Assembly (NCBI GenBank): GCA_002838185.1 | Contig: CP017948.1 | Coordinates: 248,001-312,000 of the forward strand | From: Tenericutes bacterium MO-XQ | GTDB taxonomy: Bacteria; Bacillota_I; Bacilli_A; Acholeplasmatales; Acholeplasmataceae | Direction: 5' to 3' | Length of the DNA: 64,000 bases | Part shown: in pieces, positions 35,450-43,999 of the stretch | Layout: each line of letters opens with the position of its first letter | Numbering within the stretch: position 1 is the stretch's first letter | Made by a program: the position numbers and the translations under genes | The notes under the pieces: generated by a model | Told to the model about the DNA's origin: nothing | Databases searched by the model: none | Seen by the model: the letters and a program-made list of their open reading frames with translations, nothing else

Positions 35450-35457
35450 AATTTTAC
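35450..35457. repeat. Putative target-site duplication, right copy
   Basis: AATTTTAC, identical to 33856-33863. It separates the ISL3-like element from the IS3-like element by only a few bases. Confidence 0.6.
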
Positions 35458-35506
35458 AAGGACCTTATGGTGAAATAGTAAAGAGTTTGTAGACACTAAA
35501 AAAACA

Positions 35507-36319
35507 TTAGTTAAATAATTGCTCAGTTCGATATTGAACTGGGCTTTTGTATTTTAGGGCATAAGCTGTTCTTGTTTCGTTATAGTATTTAACATAATCT
35601 TTGATCGTTTGTTGTATATCTTCGCTGTATTTCATATTAAAATCAATCATCAGTTCATCTTTAATCCAACCATTAATTGATTCTAAAACTGGATTATCTG
35701 TTGGTGTTGCTATACGCGACATTGAACGTTTTATGGTAGAATCAAAGTGAGCATTAAATGCTCTGGAGGTATATATTGCGCCTTGGTCCGAGTGGAGAAT
35801 CGTTACCTGGCTTTTATATCCTCTTTTTTCTTTAGTTTTTAAGAAGCGTTTTAACGCACTATAATGATTTTTCGCACCATGTCCTGATTTGCTTATCCTT
35901 AAATCATAACTTATGATTTCATTGTTGTATAGATCAAGATAGATGTTCCAATCATATTTGATACTTTTATGATAAAAACTTGTGGTATCTGTACAGACTT
36001 TTTCGAAGGGTCTCGATGCTGTGAAGTTCTTCCCAATAAGATTGGGATAAATTTCATGCTCTTCACCTGGTGGGTTGTAATGTTTTCTTGCTGTTGATCT
36101 AATCCCTGCAGCTTTACAGCACCTGTGTGCTAAGAGGTCTGAAAATATCCATCCAGTTTCTTTTCTAATTTGATCAGCTAGATGTCTATATCCCCATGTA
36201 GAATGTTTTTCATGCATTTCAATAAGTAGTGCAGTTAAGTCTTTTCTATTGATTTCATATTGGTTTAACTGGCCTTTTCTTTTTATCCATTTGTAATAAC
36301 CAGATCTCGATACTTCCAT
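35507..36319 (-). CDS. IS3 family transposase OrfB (catalytic part)
   Basis: 270 residues from the first ATG (36319), but the frame is open upstream to about 36420 and encodes family sequence there (IQKEYEIIKLLSNNYNVKG, then LCRYMEVSRSG), so the product is normally made by -1 frameshifting from orfA. HTH_21-like segment, then rve integrase core: Asp in VCTDTTSFY, Asp in ILHSDQGAIY, Glu in NPVLESINGW. Appears intact. Confidence 0.92.
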   Translation of the reverse strand: MEVSRSGYYKWIKRKGQLNQYEINRKDLTALLIEMHEKHSTWGYRHLADQIRKETGWIFSDLLAHRCCKAAGIRSTARKHYNPPGEEHEIYPNLIGKNFTASRPFEKVCTDTTSFYHKSIKYDWNIYLDLYNNEIISYDLRISKSGHGAKNHYSALKRFLKTKEKRGYKSQVTILHSDQGAIYTSRAFNAHFDSTIKRSMSRIATPTDNPVLESINGWIKDELMIDFNMKYSEDIQQTIKDYVKYYNETRTAYALKYKSPVQYRTEQLFN

Positions 36320-36363
36320 ATAACGACATAATCCTTTAACATTATAATTATTACTTAATAATT

Positions 36364-36753
36364 TTATGATTTCGTATTCTTTTTGGATGATCTTTTTCGT
36401 CTTATGACCATCACCTCCTCTGTGGAGTATCCTTTTTTTAAGCGTTCATTTTCTATCTTTAATTTCATATTCTCATATTCAAGTTGTTCCGTAGGTGTGA
36501 GTGACTTTCTCCTTAGATACTTCGACAGTGGATTGCCAGGCTTTCTTTTATTTTCGAGCGCTTCAATACCTCCTTCCTGATATCTCTTTACCCAAGTGGA
36601 TAACATACCTAAAGATAAATCGTTGTTCTTCGATAGTTGTGTTAAACTGATCTCACCTTCAATAATCATTTTCACATATTCATATTTCTCATCTTTAGTA
36701 AAGTATCTCATAGGCTTTCTGTTAGGTGTTCCTTTTGGTCTTCCCATCTTCAA
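36364..36753 (-). CDS. IS3 family transposase OrfA (helix-turn-helix part)
   Basis: 129 residues; DNA-binding helix-turn-helix (KYEYVKMIIEGEISLTQLSK, followed by NNDLSLGMLSTWVKRY) and a leucine-zipper-like helix (EYENMKLKIENERLKKGYS). Ends in an overlap with the upstream extension of orfB; two A5G tracts in the overlap (minus strand CGAAAAAGA and TCCAAAAAG) are candidate -1 slippery sites. GGAGG precedes the ATG. Confidence 0.9.
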   Translation of the reverse strand: MKMGRPKGTPNRKPMRYFTKDEKYEYVKMIIEGEISLTQLSKNNDLSLGMLSTWVKRYQEGGIEALENKRKPGNPLSKYLRRKSLTPTEQLEYENMKLKIENERLKKGYSTEEVMVIRRKRSSKKNTKS

Positions 36754-36780
36754 TACCTCCCTTTATATTTAAACATAAAA

Positions 36781-36820
36781 AAGATGCTAGTAGACTTTTT
36801 TGTGTGTCTACTAACATCTT
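36781..36820. terminator. Long hairpin at the right IS3 end
   Basis: Arms AAGATGCTAGTAGAC and GTCTACTAACATCTT (one mismatch) around TTTTTTGTGT. It contains the inner part of the right inverted repeat and may block transcription entering the element. Confidence 0.55.
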
Positions 36821-36856
36821 ATCATTTCACTTATGGGTCCTTTTTCTTTTTTGTGT

Positions 36857-36862
36857 TATAAT
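36857..36862 (+). promoter_or_regulatory. -10 element (TATAAT) upstream of the MFS gene
   Basis: TATAAT 35 bases before the start, immediately outside the IS3 end; no clear -35. Confidence 0.5.
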
Positions 36863-36897
36863 TTTTATGTAAGTTTTTATTAAATATAAGGAGCAAT

Positions 36898-38496
36898 ATG
36901 AAGCTTAATTACAAAACTACATTTTATGTCGGACTTATATTTTTTAGTATTTCAATGTTCTGGCAAGCTTATGACATGTTAATCGCTAAAACTTTGATTG
37001 ATAAATTTGGTTTAAACCAATTTGAGTCAGGATTGGTGATGGCATTTGATAATATCATGGCGGTAATTTTACTTCCGCTTTTTGGTGCTCTTTCAGATAA
37101 AAGTCAACATAAGTTAGGAAGAAGAACCCCTTATATTATTGTAGGAACCATACTAGCAGCATTATCTTTTATGTCATTATCTTATGCCGATTATAAACAA
37201 ACAGAACGTATAGCAACGATAGACTTAGTCGAATCGCATTATGATGTCGCATTTGATGAAGAAAAAGATATCACTTTAAAATCACATTGGTATATGGTTG
37301 CTGATATCATGCGAACTGAGCGTAGAGAAGAATATGCATCAGGTGAAATCAGTTTAGTTGAATTTTGGGATTGGGAAGATACGATATATGAACCTATGAT
37401 TGAGATACTTGATCAAGGTACAGAAACGCTATCTGTAAGAGATCAAACAAGAGTTCGTGATTTATATTTTCAGTACTTAAGTTTAAGAGCTTGGGAGTTA
37501 ACCGCAAGTGATCCAGATATTTTTTATACATTTATTGCGATTTTGTTCATCGCATTAGTGTCAATGGCAATTTATAGAACACCAGCGATTGCGCTCATGC
37601 CCGATGTGACTATAAAACCACTGCGTACCAACGCTAATGCATTTATCACCTTTTTAGGTGCTGTAGGTGGTGTTTTAGCAGTATTTATCATTTTATTTAG
37701 TGGACTTAATCAAGATGCTTATCATCATCACGTCAGTGTTTATATCATCATCGGTCTCATCATGCTTATTGCCTTAGGGGTTTTCTTATGGAAGGTAAGA
37801 GAACCAAAGTTAGTTCAAGAAAAAGAAGCATTAGAAGATAAATTAGGCATCAAAGAAAATGATCCATATGAAAATCCTGAAAAATCATTTAACACTAAAA
37901 AAAGAATATCATTGTATTTGTTATTAACAACAGTATTCTTTTTATTCTTTGGTTATAACGCGGTTATGAGTAAGATTGCTGATTATCTACCAAAGGTTTT
38001 AAATATGGAATTTTATCAATTGCCATTTATCATTGTTCAAGGGATAGTTATTGCAGCAATTTATCCGATAGGGTTATTAAGTATCAAATTAGGAAGAAAA
38101 ACTTCAATGCTCATTGGTATTTTCATGTTGATTTTATCGATGGCATCAGTTGTATTTGTTGAACAAAACCAAATTATTTTAACAGCAGCAATCATCATGT
38201 TTTCTGGATTTGGTTGGACATTTACAGGGGTTAATATTTACCCAATGGTTGTTGAGTTATCAAAAGGTAGAAATGTCGGACAATATACAGGTTACTATTA
38301 CGCAGCATCCATGGGTGCTCAAATATTTACACCTATTTTGTCTGGTATTTTAATGGATCGATTTGGTAGAATAATACTGTTCCCATATGCTACTATATTT
38401 ATGGGACTTGCATTTTTAACAATGATATTTGTTAAACATGGTGATCCACAAAAGATAGATTGGAAAAATTTATTTAAGAACAAGAAGAAGGTGTAA
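36898..38496 (+). CDS. MFS transporter (SLC45-like), with large loop insertion
   Basis: 532 residues. Begins like SLC45/sugar-cation MFS proteins (ISMFWQAYDMLIAKTLIDKF, then GALSDKSQHKLGRRTPYI). Between membrane segments 3 and 4 there is an insert of roughly 100 residues (about 97-200; ERIATIDLVESHYDVAFDEE to SLRAWELTASDPDI), highly charged and predicted outside the membrane core. Later segments look normal (AIALMPDVTIKPLRTNANAF). AAGGAG precedes the ATG. Probable sugar transporter; substrate unknown. Only 1 bp separates it from the next gene. Confidence 0.85.
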   Translation: MKLNYKTTFYVGLIFFSISMFWQAYDMLIAKTLIDKFGLNQFESGLVMAFDNIMAVILLPLFGALSDKSQHKLGRRTPYIIVGTILAALSFMSLSYADYKQTERIATIDLVESHYDVAFDEEKDITLKSHWYMVADIMRTERREEYASGEISLVEFWDWEDTIYEPMIEILDQGTETLSVRDQTRVRDLYFQYLSLRAWELTASDPDIFYTFIAILFIALVSMAIYRTPAIALMPDVTIKPLRTNANAFITFLGAVGGVLAVFIILFSGLNQDAYHHHVSVYIIIGLIMLIALGVFLWKVREPKLVQEKEALEDKLGIKENDPYENPEKSFNTKKRISLYLLLTTVFFLFFGYNAVMSKIADYLPKVLNMEFYQLPFIIVQGIVIAAIYPIGLLSIKLGRKTSMLIGIFMLILSMASVVFVEQNQIILTAAIIMFSGFGWTFTGVNIYPMVVELSKGRNVGQYTGYYYAASMGAQIFTPILSGILMDRFGRIILFPYATIFMGLAFLTMIFVKHGDPQKIDWKNLFKNKKKV

Positions 38497-38497
38497 T

Positions 38498-39025
38498 ATG
38501 AAAATTTTAGTCGCAGGATATTCAAGTTCAGGTAAATCAACATTTTCAAAAAGACTTTCAAGACACTATGGTATTGATGTGCTTCATATAGACACCATCT
38601 TTTTTGGACCTAATTGGGTTGAAAGAGATCATGAGAAAGTCGAAGATGAAATCACTGAGTTCATGAAAAGAGATAAATGGATCATTGATGGACAATACCG
38701 AAAACTCGCAACAGAGAGATATGATGAATGTGATCAATTGTTTTTGTTTGATTTTAACCGATTTAAATGCCTTTATGGAGCAATCGTTAGAAGAATAAAA
38801 TACCACAATCAAAATCGTGATACGATTGCTGAAGGATGTAAAGAAAGACTTAACTTTGGTTTTATTTGGTGGATTTTATTTAGTGGTAGAACCAAAGAAT
38901 CAAAAGCGTTAATGAAACTATATAAAGAGAAATACAAAGATAAGACTATAGTCTTTAAAAATAGAAGACAAGTCAATAAGTATTTAAGATCCATTGGATA
39001 TCAAGGATCTTTAAAATATGAATAA
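38498..39025 (+). CDS. P-loop kinase-like protein (topology modulation/FlaR type)
   Basis: 175 residues. Walker A GYSSSGKST at about residues 7-15, followed by DVLHIDTIFFGPNWVER and WIIDGQYRK, typical of the small adenylate-kinase-like group often named DNA topology modulation protein FlaR. Actual substrate unknown. GAAGAAGGTG precedes the ATG. Coupled to the MFS gene. Confidence 0.82.
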   Translation: MKILVAGYSSSGKSTFSKRLSRHYGIDVLHIDTIFFGPNWVERDHEKVEDEITEFMKRDKWIIDGQYRKLATERYDECDQLFLFDFNRFKCLYGAIVRRIKYHNQNRDTIAEGCKERLNFGFIWWILFSGRTKESKALMKLYKEKYKDKTIVFKNRRQVNKYLRSIGYQGSLKYE

Positions 39026-39029
39026 TATC

Positions 39030-39054
39030 CTATAGTATTGTTAAAATACTATAG
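39030..39054. repeat. 10-bp inverted repeat overlapping the gltX promoter
   Basis: CTATAGTATT and AATACTATAG with a 5-base centre. It covers the -35 element and part of the spacer and has no T-run, so an operator is more likely than a terminator. Confidence 0.6.
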
Positions 39055-39066
39055 TTATCGTATAAT
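39038..39066 (+). promoter_or_regulatory. gltX promoter
   Basis: TTGTTA at 39038-39043, 17-bp spacer, TATAAT at 39061-39066, 23 bases before the gltX start. Confidence 0.75.
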
Positions 39067-39088
39067 AATACATGCATGTAAGGATGGG

Positions 39089-40438
39089 ATGAAAATGAAA
39101 AAAGTTAGAGTAAGATATGCACCAAGCCCAACAGGATTACTTCATATCGGTAATGCAAGAAGCGCATTATTCAATTATGTATTCGCACGTCATTTTGGCG
39201 GCGATTTTATTGTAAGAATTGAAGATACTGATGTTTTAAGAAATGTTGAAGGTGGCGAAGCTTCACAATTAAACTATTTAAGTTGGTTAGGACTTTCATG
39301 GGATGAATCACCAGATAAAGGTGGAAACTATGGTCCATATCGACAATTAGAAAGACTAGAACTATACACAAAATATGCTGAAGAACTTTTAGAAAAAGGT
39401 TTAGCTTATAAAGATTTTAGAGAAGATAGCGATGCATATGCAATTCGTTTTAAAGTACCAAGTGATGTAACTTATCAATTTGATGATTTAGTTCGAGGCA
39501 CTTTAAAGTTTGAAAGTAAAGATGTAGAAGACTGGATCATCATGAAAGACAATGGTATTCCAACCTATAACTTTGCGGTTGTAATTGATGATCACTTTAT
39601 GGAAATTTCACATGTTTTACGTGGTGAAGAACACATTACAAACACACCTAAGCAATTAATGATCTATGATGCTTTTGGTTGGGAAGCACCACAATTTGGA
39701 CATATGACCATTATTGTTAATGAAGAAAAGAAAAAATTATCTAAACGTGATAAAAATGTGATTCAGTTTATTTCTGAATATGCACAAATGGGATATCTAC
39801 CAGAAGCTATGTTTAATTTTATTTCGCTTTTAGGATGGTCTCCATCAGAAAACGAAGAAATATTAGATCAAAAAGCAATTATCGAACAATTTGATCCTAA
39901 ACGTTTATCTAAAGCACCAGCGATGTTTGATAAAGATAAGTTAGCTTACATCAATAGTAGATATGTAAAAATGCTAGATGTTGATACATTAGCAGAAAAA
40001 GCTAGACCATTTTTGGAAAAAGCGGATATTGAAATTAAAGATGATGCATGGTTAAAGACACTTGTTGGCTTATTCCAAGATCGCATGAGCTATATTGGAC
40101 AAATTGTAGAATTATATCAAGCTTTTTTCCATGAACACTTTGAAATTGATGATGAAGCATATCAGTTTTTAGTTGAAAATCAAAGTCTTGATTTATTAAA
40201 TGCATTTAAAGCTTTATTAGAAACGTCATCATTTGATGCTGAAGAAATTCAAGCATTAATCAAACAAGTAGGAAAAGACACAAACACTAAAGGCAAACCA
40301 TTATTTATGGGACTTAGAATTGCTACAACAGGTGACATGCATGGACCAAGTTTACCAGTAGCATTAGCGCTTTTAGGCAAAGAAATTGTTATCAAAAGAC
40401 TTGAACAAACTATGAATAGACTTAGAGGTGACTTATGA
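39089..40438 (+). CDS. gltX: Glutamate-tRNA ligase
   Basis: Class I aminoacyl-tRNA synthetase, 449 residues. HIGH-type HIGN in [18 protein letters not shown] and KLSKR in [10 protein letters not shown]. Start at ATG 39089 after AAGG (39080-39083), with ATG 39095 possible; the frame further up crosses the promoter. The zinc-binding insertion seen in some GluRS lacks cysteines here. May be non-discriminating (also charging tRNA-Gln), as in many Firmicutes; not testable here. Overlaps the lipoprotein gene by 4 bp. Confidence 0.95.
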   Translation: MKMKKVRVRYAPSPTGLLHIGNARSALFNYVFARHFGGDFIVRIEDTDVLRNVEGGEASQLNYLSWLGLSWDESPDKGGNYGPYRQLERLELYTKYAEELLEKGLAYKDFREDSDAYAIRFKVPSDVTYQFDDLVRGTLKFESKDVEDWIIMKDNGIPTYNFAVVIDDHFMEISHVLRGEEHITNTPKQLMIYDAFGWEAPQFGHMTIIVNEEKKKLSKRDKNVIQFISEYAQMGYLPEAMFNFISLLGWSPSENEEILDQKAIIEQFDPKRLSKAPAMFDKDKLAYINSRYVKMLDVDTLAEKARPFLEKADIEIKDDAWLKTLVGLFQDRMSYIGQIVELYQAFFHEHFEIDDEAYQFLVENQSLDLLNAFKALLETSSFDAEEIQALIKQVGKDTNTKGKPLFMGLRIATTGDMHGPSLPVALALLGKEIVIKRLEQTMNRLRGDL

Positions 40439-41958
40439 GAAAATTTAGCGGTATCATATTACTAGTATTATTTTCAATTGTTTTAGTGTCATGTGGTACA
40501 AAAACATCTGTGACAGCTGAAATTATTAATCCAGATGTTGATCAAACATCTATCAAATTTAGCGTTGAATTAAATGATCCAGAAAATGAAATTACAGGAT
40601 CAACAGTTGTATATCTATATAATGAAGAAGGTAATGTAAGAAATCAACAAACCATAGAAGAAGCAGCAGATTTAGAAGACATCTATTTTTATGGATTAGA
40701 AACTGAAAGTACATTTACTGTAAAAGTAATTGTAACAGTTGGTAGAGATGCTGTTGAAGTTGGCATGTATGAATTTACGACATTAACAGATCAAGAAATT
40801 ATCATTAATACTGTTGAAGAGTTTATGGCAATGGGTCAAAATCGTAACGGTAGATATATTTTAGGTCAAGATATTGACTTTGAAAACGAACCATTTGATA
40901 CACCATTTAATGCATCTAATATGGCATTTGGTGGTACTTTTGATGGTAATGGATATAGTTTAATGAACATTAATGTATCAAGAATTTCAATGTATACAGG
41001 TATTTTTGGATATGTATCATCAGGTGTTATTAAAAATGTAACGATTGATGGAGCTTCTATTGGTTCACTTGAAACACCTTATGAAGCAGCGACTTCATCA
41101 AGAGTTGGTATTTTAGTAGGTTATGGTACATCTCAAACAGCGAGAATTGAAAATGTAACCGTAAAAAACTCTTTAATATCATTTAATACATCATCTACAA
41201 TCCAAGCTTATGTTGGTGGCGTTACAGCTGAATACAAAGGTGTTATTGAAGATGTTGAAGTCCTTGACACAACAATTTCAGTTAAAGCATTATCATTTGG
41301 AAGAATTAAAATTGGCGGTGTTGTTGGTTTACTTGGTGAATATTCTGAAGTCACTAGAGTTTATAGCAATGCAGATATTAGTTTTGAAATGGCTGGAACA
41401 AATGTGAGAGATGATGATGTCAGTCAAATGATTGGTGGAGTTATCGGACAACATGTTTCAGGCGCAGATGCAACTGAAATCATAAGTGAAGGCGATATTA
41501 CAGTTGATATTGATTATAACACCTTACCAGATACGACAACAGGAACTTATACTTTATTTGTAGGCGGACTTGTTGGACGTGCAAACGATGATATCAATGG
41601 TGGTTTTTACAGTGGTAATATCACAGTAAATCATGAAAAAAACACATACGAAGATGTTGTTGTTAAGCAGTTTAGAATTGGTGGTTTAGTAGGACTTTAT
41701 GAACCAAGAAAAGCATCAGAACAATTAGTTAGAATTAGTGGTAATGAAATCAACATAAACGTTTCTGATGATGTTAGATTGGATGTATCACAAGTCTTTG
41801 GTTTTGATCGCTACATGGAAAGTACAGATTATGGAGTCTTTGGTACACAGCATTTAGATGTCAATGATATTTCAGTTGTATCAGAAGATACCGTCAATGT
41901 CATTACTGATTTAACAACATATTTTGATAGTGAATGGATTTTAGGATATATCGAATAG
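40435..41958 (+). CDS. Lipoprotein with GLUG-type repeats
   Basis: 507 residues. Signal peptide with lipobox LVSC (Cys20). Residues about 25-115 form a fibronectin/Ig-like beta domain ([20 protein letters not shown]). After about residue 140 there is a repeat-rich beta-helix: [58 protein letters not shown], and [19 protein letters not shown], resembling GLUG motifs of surface adhesins. Likely exposed on the cell surface. Translationally coupled to gltX; terminator follows. Confidence 0.82.
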   Translation: MRKFSGIILLVLFSIVLVSCGTKTSVTAEIINPDVDQTSIKFSVELNDPENEITGSTVVYLYNEEGNVRNQQTIEEAADLEDIYFYGLETESTFTVKVIVTVGRDAVEVGMYEFTTLTDQEIIINTVEEFMAMGQNRNGRYILGQDIDFENEPFDTPFNASNMAFGGTFDGNGYSLMNINVSRISMYTGIFGYVSSGVIKNVTIDGASIGSLETPYEAATSSRVGILVGYGTSQTARIENVTVKNSLISFNTSSTIQAYVGGVTAEYKGVIEDVEVLDTTISVKALSFGRIKIGGVVGLLGEYSEVTRVYSNADISFEMAGTNVRDDDVSQMIGGVIGQHVSGADATEIISEGDITVDIDYNTLPDTTTGTYTLFVGGLVGRANDDINGGFYSGNITVNHEKNTYEDVVVKQFRIGGLVGLYEPRKASEQLVRISGNEININVSDDVRLDVSQVFGFDRYMESTDYGVFGTQHLDVNDISVVSEDTVNVITDLTTYFDSEWILGYIE

Positions 41959-41964
41959 TTATAT

Positions 41965-41997
41965 AAATGCGACATTAAAGTGTCGCATTTTTTTTAA
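41965..41997 (+). terminator. Rho-independent terminator
   Basis: 10-bp stem AAATGCGACA/TGTCGCATTT, loop TTAAAG, T-run. Confidence 0.93.
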
Positions 41998-42008
41998 TAT
42001 ATTCATGC

Positions 42009-42014
42009 TATAAT
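42009..42014 (+). promoter_or_regulatory. -10 element (TATAAT) of the DUF2779 gene
   Basis: TATAAT 24 bases before the start codon at 42038; the -35 region is occupied by the preceding terminator. Confidence 0.5.
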
Positions 42015-42037
42015 GGATAAAAGGGAGCGTGAGGTTG

Positions 42038-43870
42038 ATGTTGATATCAAAAACTAGATTTATCAATTATTTAAGATGCAACAGGTTTGCAGCATTAGAT
42101 GAGATACATAGAGAAAAAAGCCAAGCTGTCGTTTCTTTTTCTGAAGATGCTGATTTAGAAGAACTGATGAGTATCGAAAATAAAGAAAAAATCATGCCAA
42201 TTTTAGAACAAATTTATGATTCTGAAACAGAGGAAGATTTACTTGAAAAAGAAGATCCTCAAATGGACACAATGCTTAAATATTATAATGAAATAGAAAT
42301 CATCAGTGGTAAAATTATTGATCAAAGATTTAAAGGTCAAACAGTTTATGCACTTGATACTTATAAACAAAAACGTTTCTCTTTCGAAAAAGAAGGTTTT
42401 CATTTTTACTGTTTCTTAGATGGCTATCAAGAAGATGAAGATACCATTCGTATTTTTGAAGTTAAAGCAACCACTTCAAAGAAATTTTTAGATTTAACAT
42501 TCAAATTAGAAGATGAGAAACTCTCCATTTTCGAAAAAACACCTGAGGGCATCTTGATGTTAAGAGAAGATTTAGGACTTCCTACTAATAATAAATATGA
42601 TGATAAAATAAAAAAACTAAAAGATCGCTTTTCTAAAGAAGGTAGATACGTTTATGATATCTCATACCAAAGATATGTCTTAGATCATGCCATAAAATCA
42701 AATAAGAACGTTAAATATTATTTAGGTGTTTTAAATAGTGAATATGTTTTTGATGGAGAAGTAGATGAAAGAAATCATCCGGTTTATAAAGATGATATCA
42801 TCACATTTATCGATGTTACATCCTTAACTGAAAAGATGTTACCAATCATTGAAATGGACACGGATATTGTGATCAATAGATTAAATACTTTAGACGCTAA
42901 TCCAGTACCACTGGGTAAACATTGTCAAAAAAAGGATTCTAGAGAATGCATTTTTTACCCAATTTGTTATAAACATATACCAGATAAAAACTCAATTTTT
43001 ACTTATTTTGATAGACATCATGGATTTAAAGATAAGTTTGGTGAAAAACACGAACTATACGACCTAATCAATGAAGGTTATGTGCATGCAACTGATCTTC
43101 CTGTTGAATGGTTGAACCGAGAAAAAAACCAGATTCAACGAGAAGTGATTGAAACCAAAGTGCCATATATGAAGAAAAATCTAATCAAAGAAGCTATATT
43201 ATCAATCAAATATCCAATCTACCATCTTGACTTTGAGACATTTCCTTGTCCACTGCCTAGATTCAAAGGAGAAAAGCCATATACACAATCGCTTTTTCAA
43301 TATTCGATCCATATTGAACATGAACCCGGTGTTTGTGATAAAGATTTAGATAATTATGGATTTATCGCAAAAACCCACGATGACCAAAGAAGAGCACTCG
43401 TTGAAGGTATGTTAGATATCATCAAACCTGATGGTGGGTCAATCATGGTTTATAACCAATCTTTCGAACAAACAAGATTAAAAGAAATGGCAGAATTATT
43501 TCCTGAGCATAAAGAAAGACTATTAGATATGGTGGATCGACTTGTTGATTTGATGCATTTTGTTAGAGGAAATAAAAAGTTCTTTGTTAATTTAGGCATC
43601 GATAAAGAAGAAGCAGATGGTATTCTTTATTATCATAATGATTTAAATGGGTCCTATTCAATCAAGAAAGTTTTGCCTATCTTTTCTAACTTAAAATATG
43701 ATGGCATGCCAATTAAAAATGGAACTGAAGCCTTAGTTGCATACGCGAATTTTCCTTATATGGATGAAAAAACTTTTAAACAAAAATATCAAGAATTGCT
43801 TGAGTATTGTAAACAAGATACATGGGCAATGGTAGAGATTTTAGAAGCTTTAAGAAAACATGTTTTGTAG
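42038..43870 (+). CDS. DUF2779 protein: Fe-S PD-(D/E)XK nuclease fused to a DnaQ-like domain
   Basis: 610 residues from ATG 42038 (GGGAG upstream; GTG 42029 also in frame). N-terminal half resembles Cas4/RecB nucleases: Asp128 and Glu141-Val-Lys143 (IFEVKATTS) form the nuclease motif; Cys14, Cys296, Cys304 and Cys310 are placed to bind an iron-sulfur cluster. C-terminal half has an RNase H/DEDD exonuclease pattern: Asp398-x-Glu400 in YHLDFETFPC, MVYNQSFEQ, and Asp594 in CKQDTWAMVE. Function is unknown for the family; DNA or RNA processing is inferred. Monocistronic. Confidence 0.85.
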   Translation: MLISKTRFINYLRCNRFAALDEIHREKSQAVVSFSEDADLEELMSIENKEKIMPILEQIYDSETEEDLLEKEDPQMDTMLKYYNEIEIISGKIIDQRFKGQTVYALDTYKQKRFSFEKEGFHFYCFLDGYQEDEDTIRIFEVKATTSKKFLDLTFKLEDEKLSIFEKTPEGILMLREDLGLPTNNKYDDKIKKLKDRFSKEGRYVYDISYQRYVLDHAIKSNKNVKYYLGVLNSEYVFDGEVDERNHPVYKDDIITFIDVTSLTEKMLPIIEMDTDIVINRLNTLDANPVPLGKHCQKKDSRECIFYPICYKHIPDKNSIFTYFDRHHGFKDKFGEKHELYDLINEGYVHATDLPVEWLNREKNQIQREVIETKVPYMKKNLIKEAILSIKYPIYHLDFETFPCPLPRFKGEKPYTQSLFQYSIHIEHEPGVCDKDLDNYGFIAKTHDDQRRALVEGMLDIIKPDGGSIMVYNQSFEQTRLKEMAELFPEHKERLLDMVDRLVDLMHFVRGNKKFFVNLGIDKEEADGILYYHNDLNGSYSIKKVLPIFSNLKYDGMPIKNGTEALVAYANFPYMDEKTFKQKYQELLEYCKQDTWAMVEILEALRKHVL

Positions 43871-43877
43871 CCTTTAT

Positions 43878-43906
43878 ACCACACATCAAAATGTGTGGTT
43901 TATTCT
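43878..43906 (+). terminator. Rho-independent terminator
   Basis: Stem ACCACACAT/ATGTGTGGT, loop CAAA, followed by TTATTCTTTT. Confidence 0.82.
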
Positions 43907-43951
43907 TTTATAAAGCCAAAACACAAAAATATGTGATTATTTGTGGTTTTC

Positions 43952-43980
43952 TTGTTATTTTTCAATATTTTTATTATAAT
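43952..43980 (+). promoter_or_regulatory. cysS promoter
   Basis: TTGTTA at 43952-43957, 17-bp spacer, TATAAT at 43975-43980. Confidence 0.75.
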
Positions 43981-43999
43981 AAAACAAAGAGGAGGACAC

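Larger units (their letters stand above)
35460..36840 (-). mobile_element. IS3 family insertion sequence
   Basis: About 1.38 kb with orfA and orfB. The two ends align as inverted repeats over 46 bases without a gap (35460-35505 with 36840-36795), sharing GGACC at the outside, GTGAAAT in the middle and GTAGACAC nearer the genes. AA precedes the repeat on both sides, so it may be 2 bp longer. No target duplication was found. The left end lies 2-3 bases after the target duplication of the ISL3-like element, so the two elements are back to back. Confidence 0.82.

Noticed and set aside
36781..36820. Hairpin as a simple host terminator
   Set aside because: It contains the inner part of the right inverted repeat of the IS3-like element, so it belongs to the element.
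35460..36840. Outer IS3 repeats (GGACC...GTGAAAT) as two halves of the original rpsI terminator split by the insertion
   Set aside because: The two sides align without gaps for 46 bases right into the inner repeats, which fits terminal inverted repeats of the element better.
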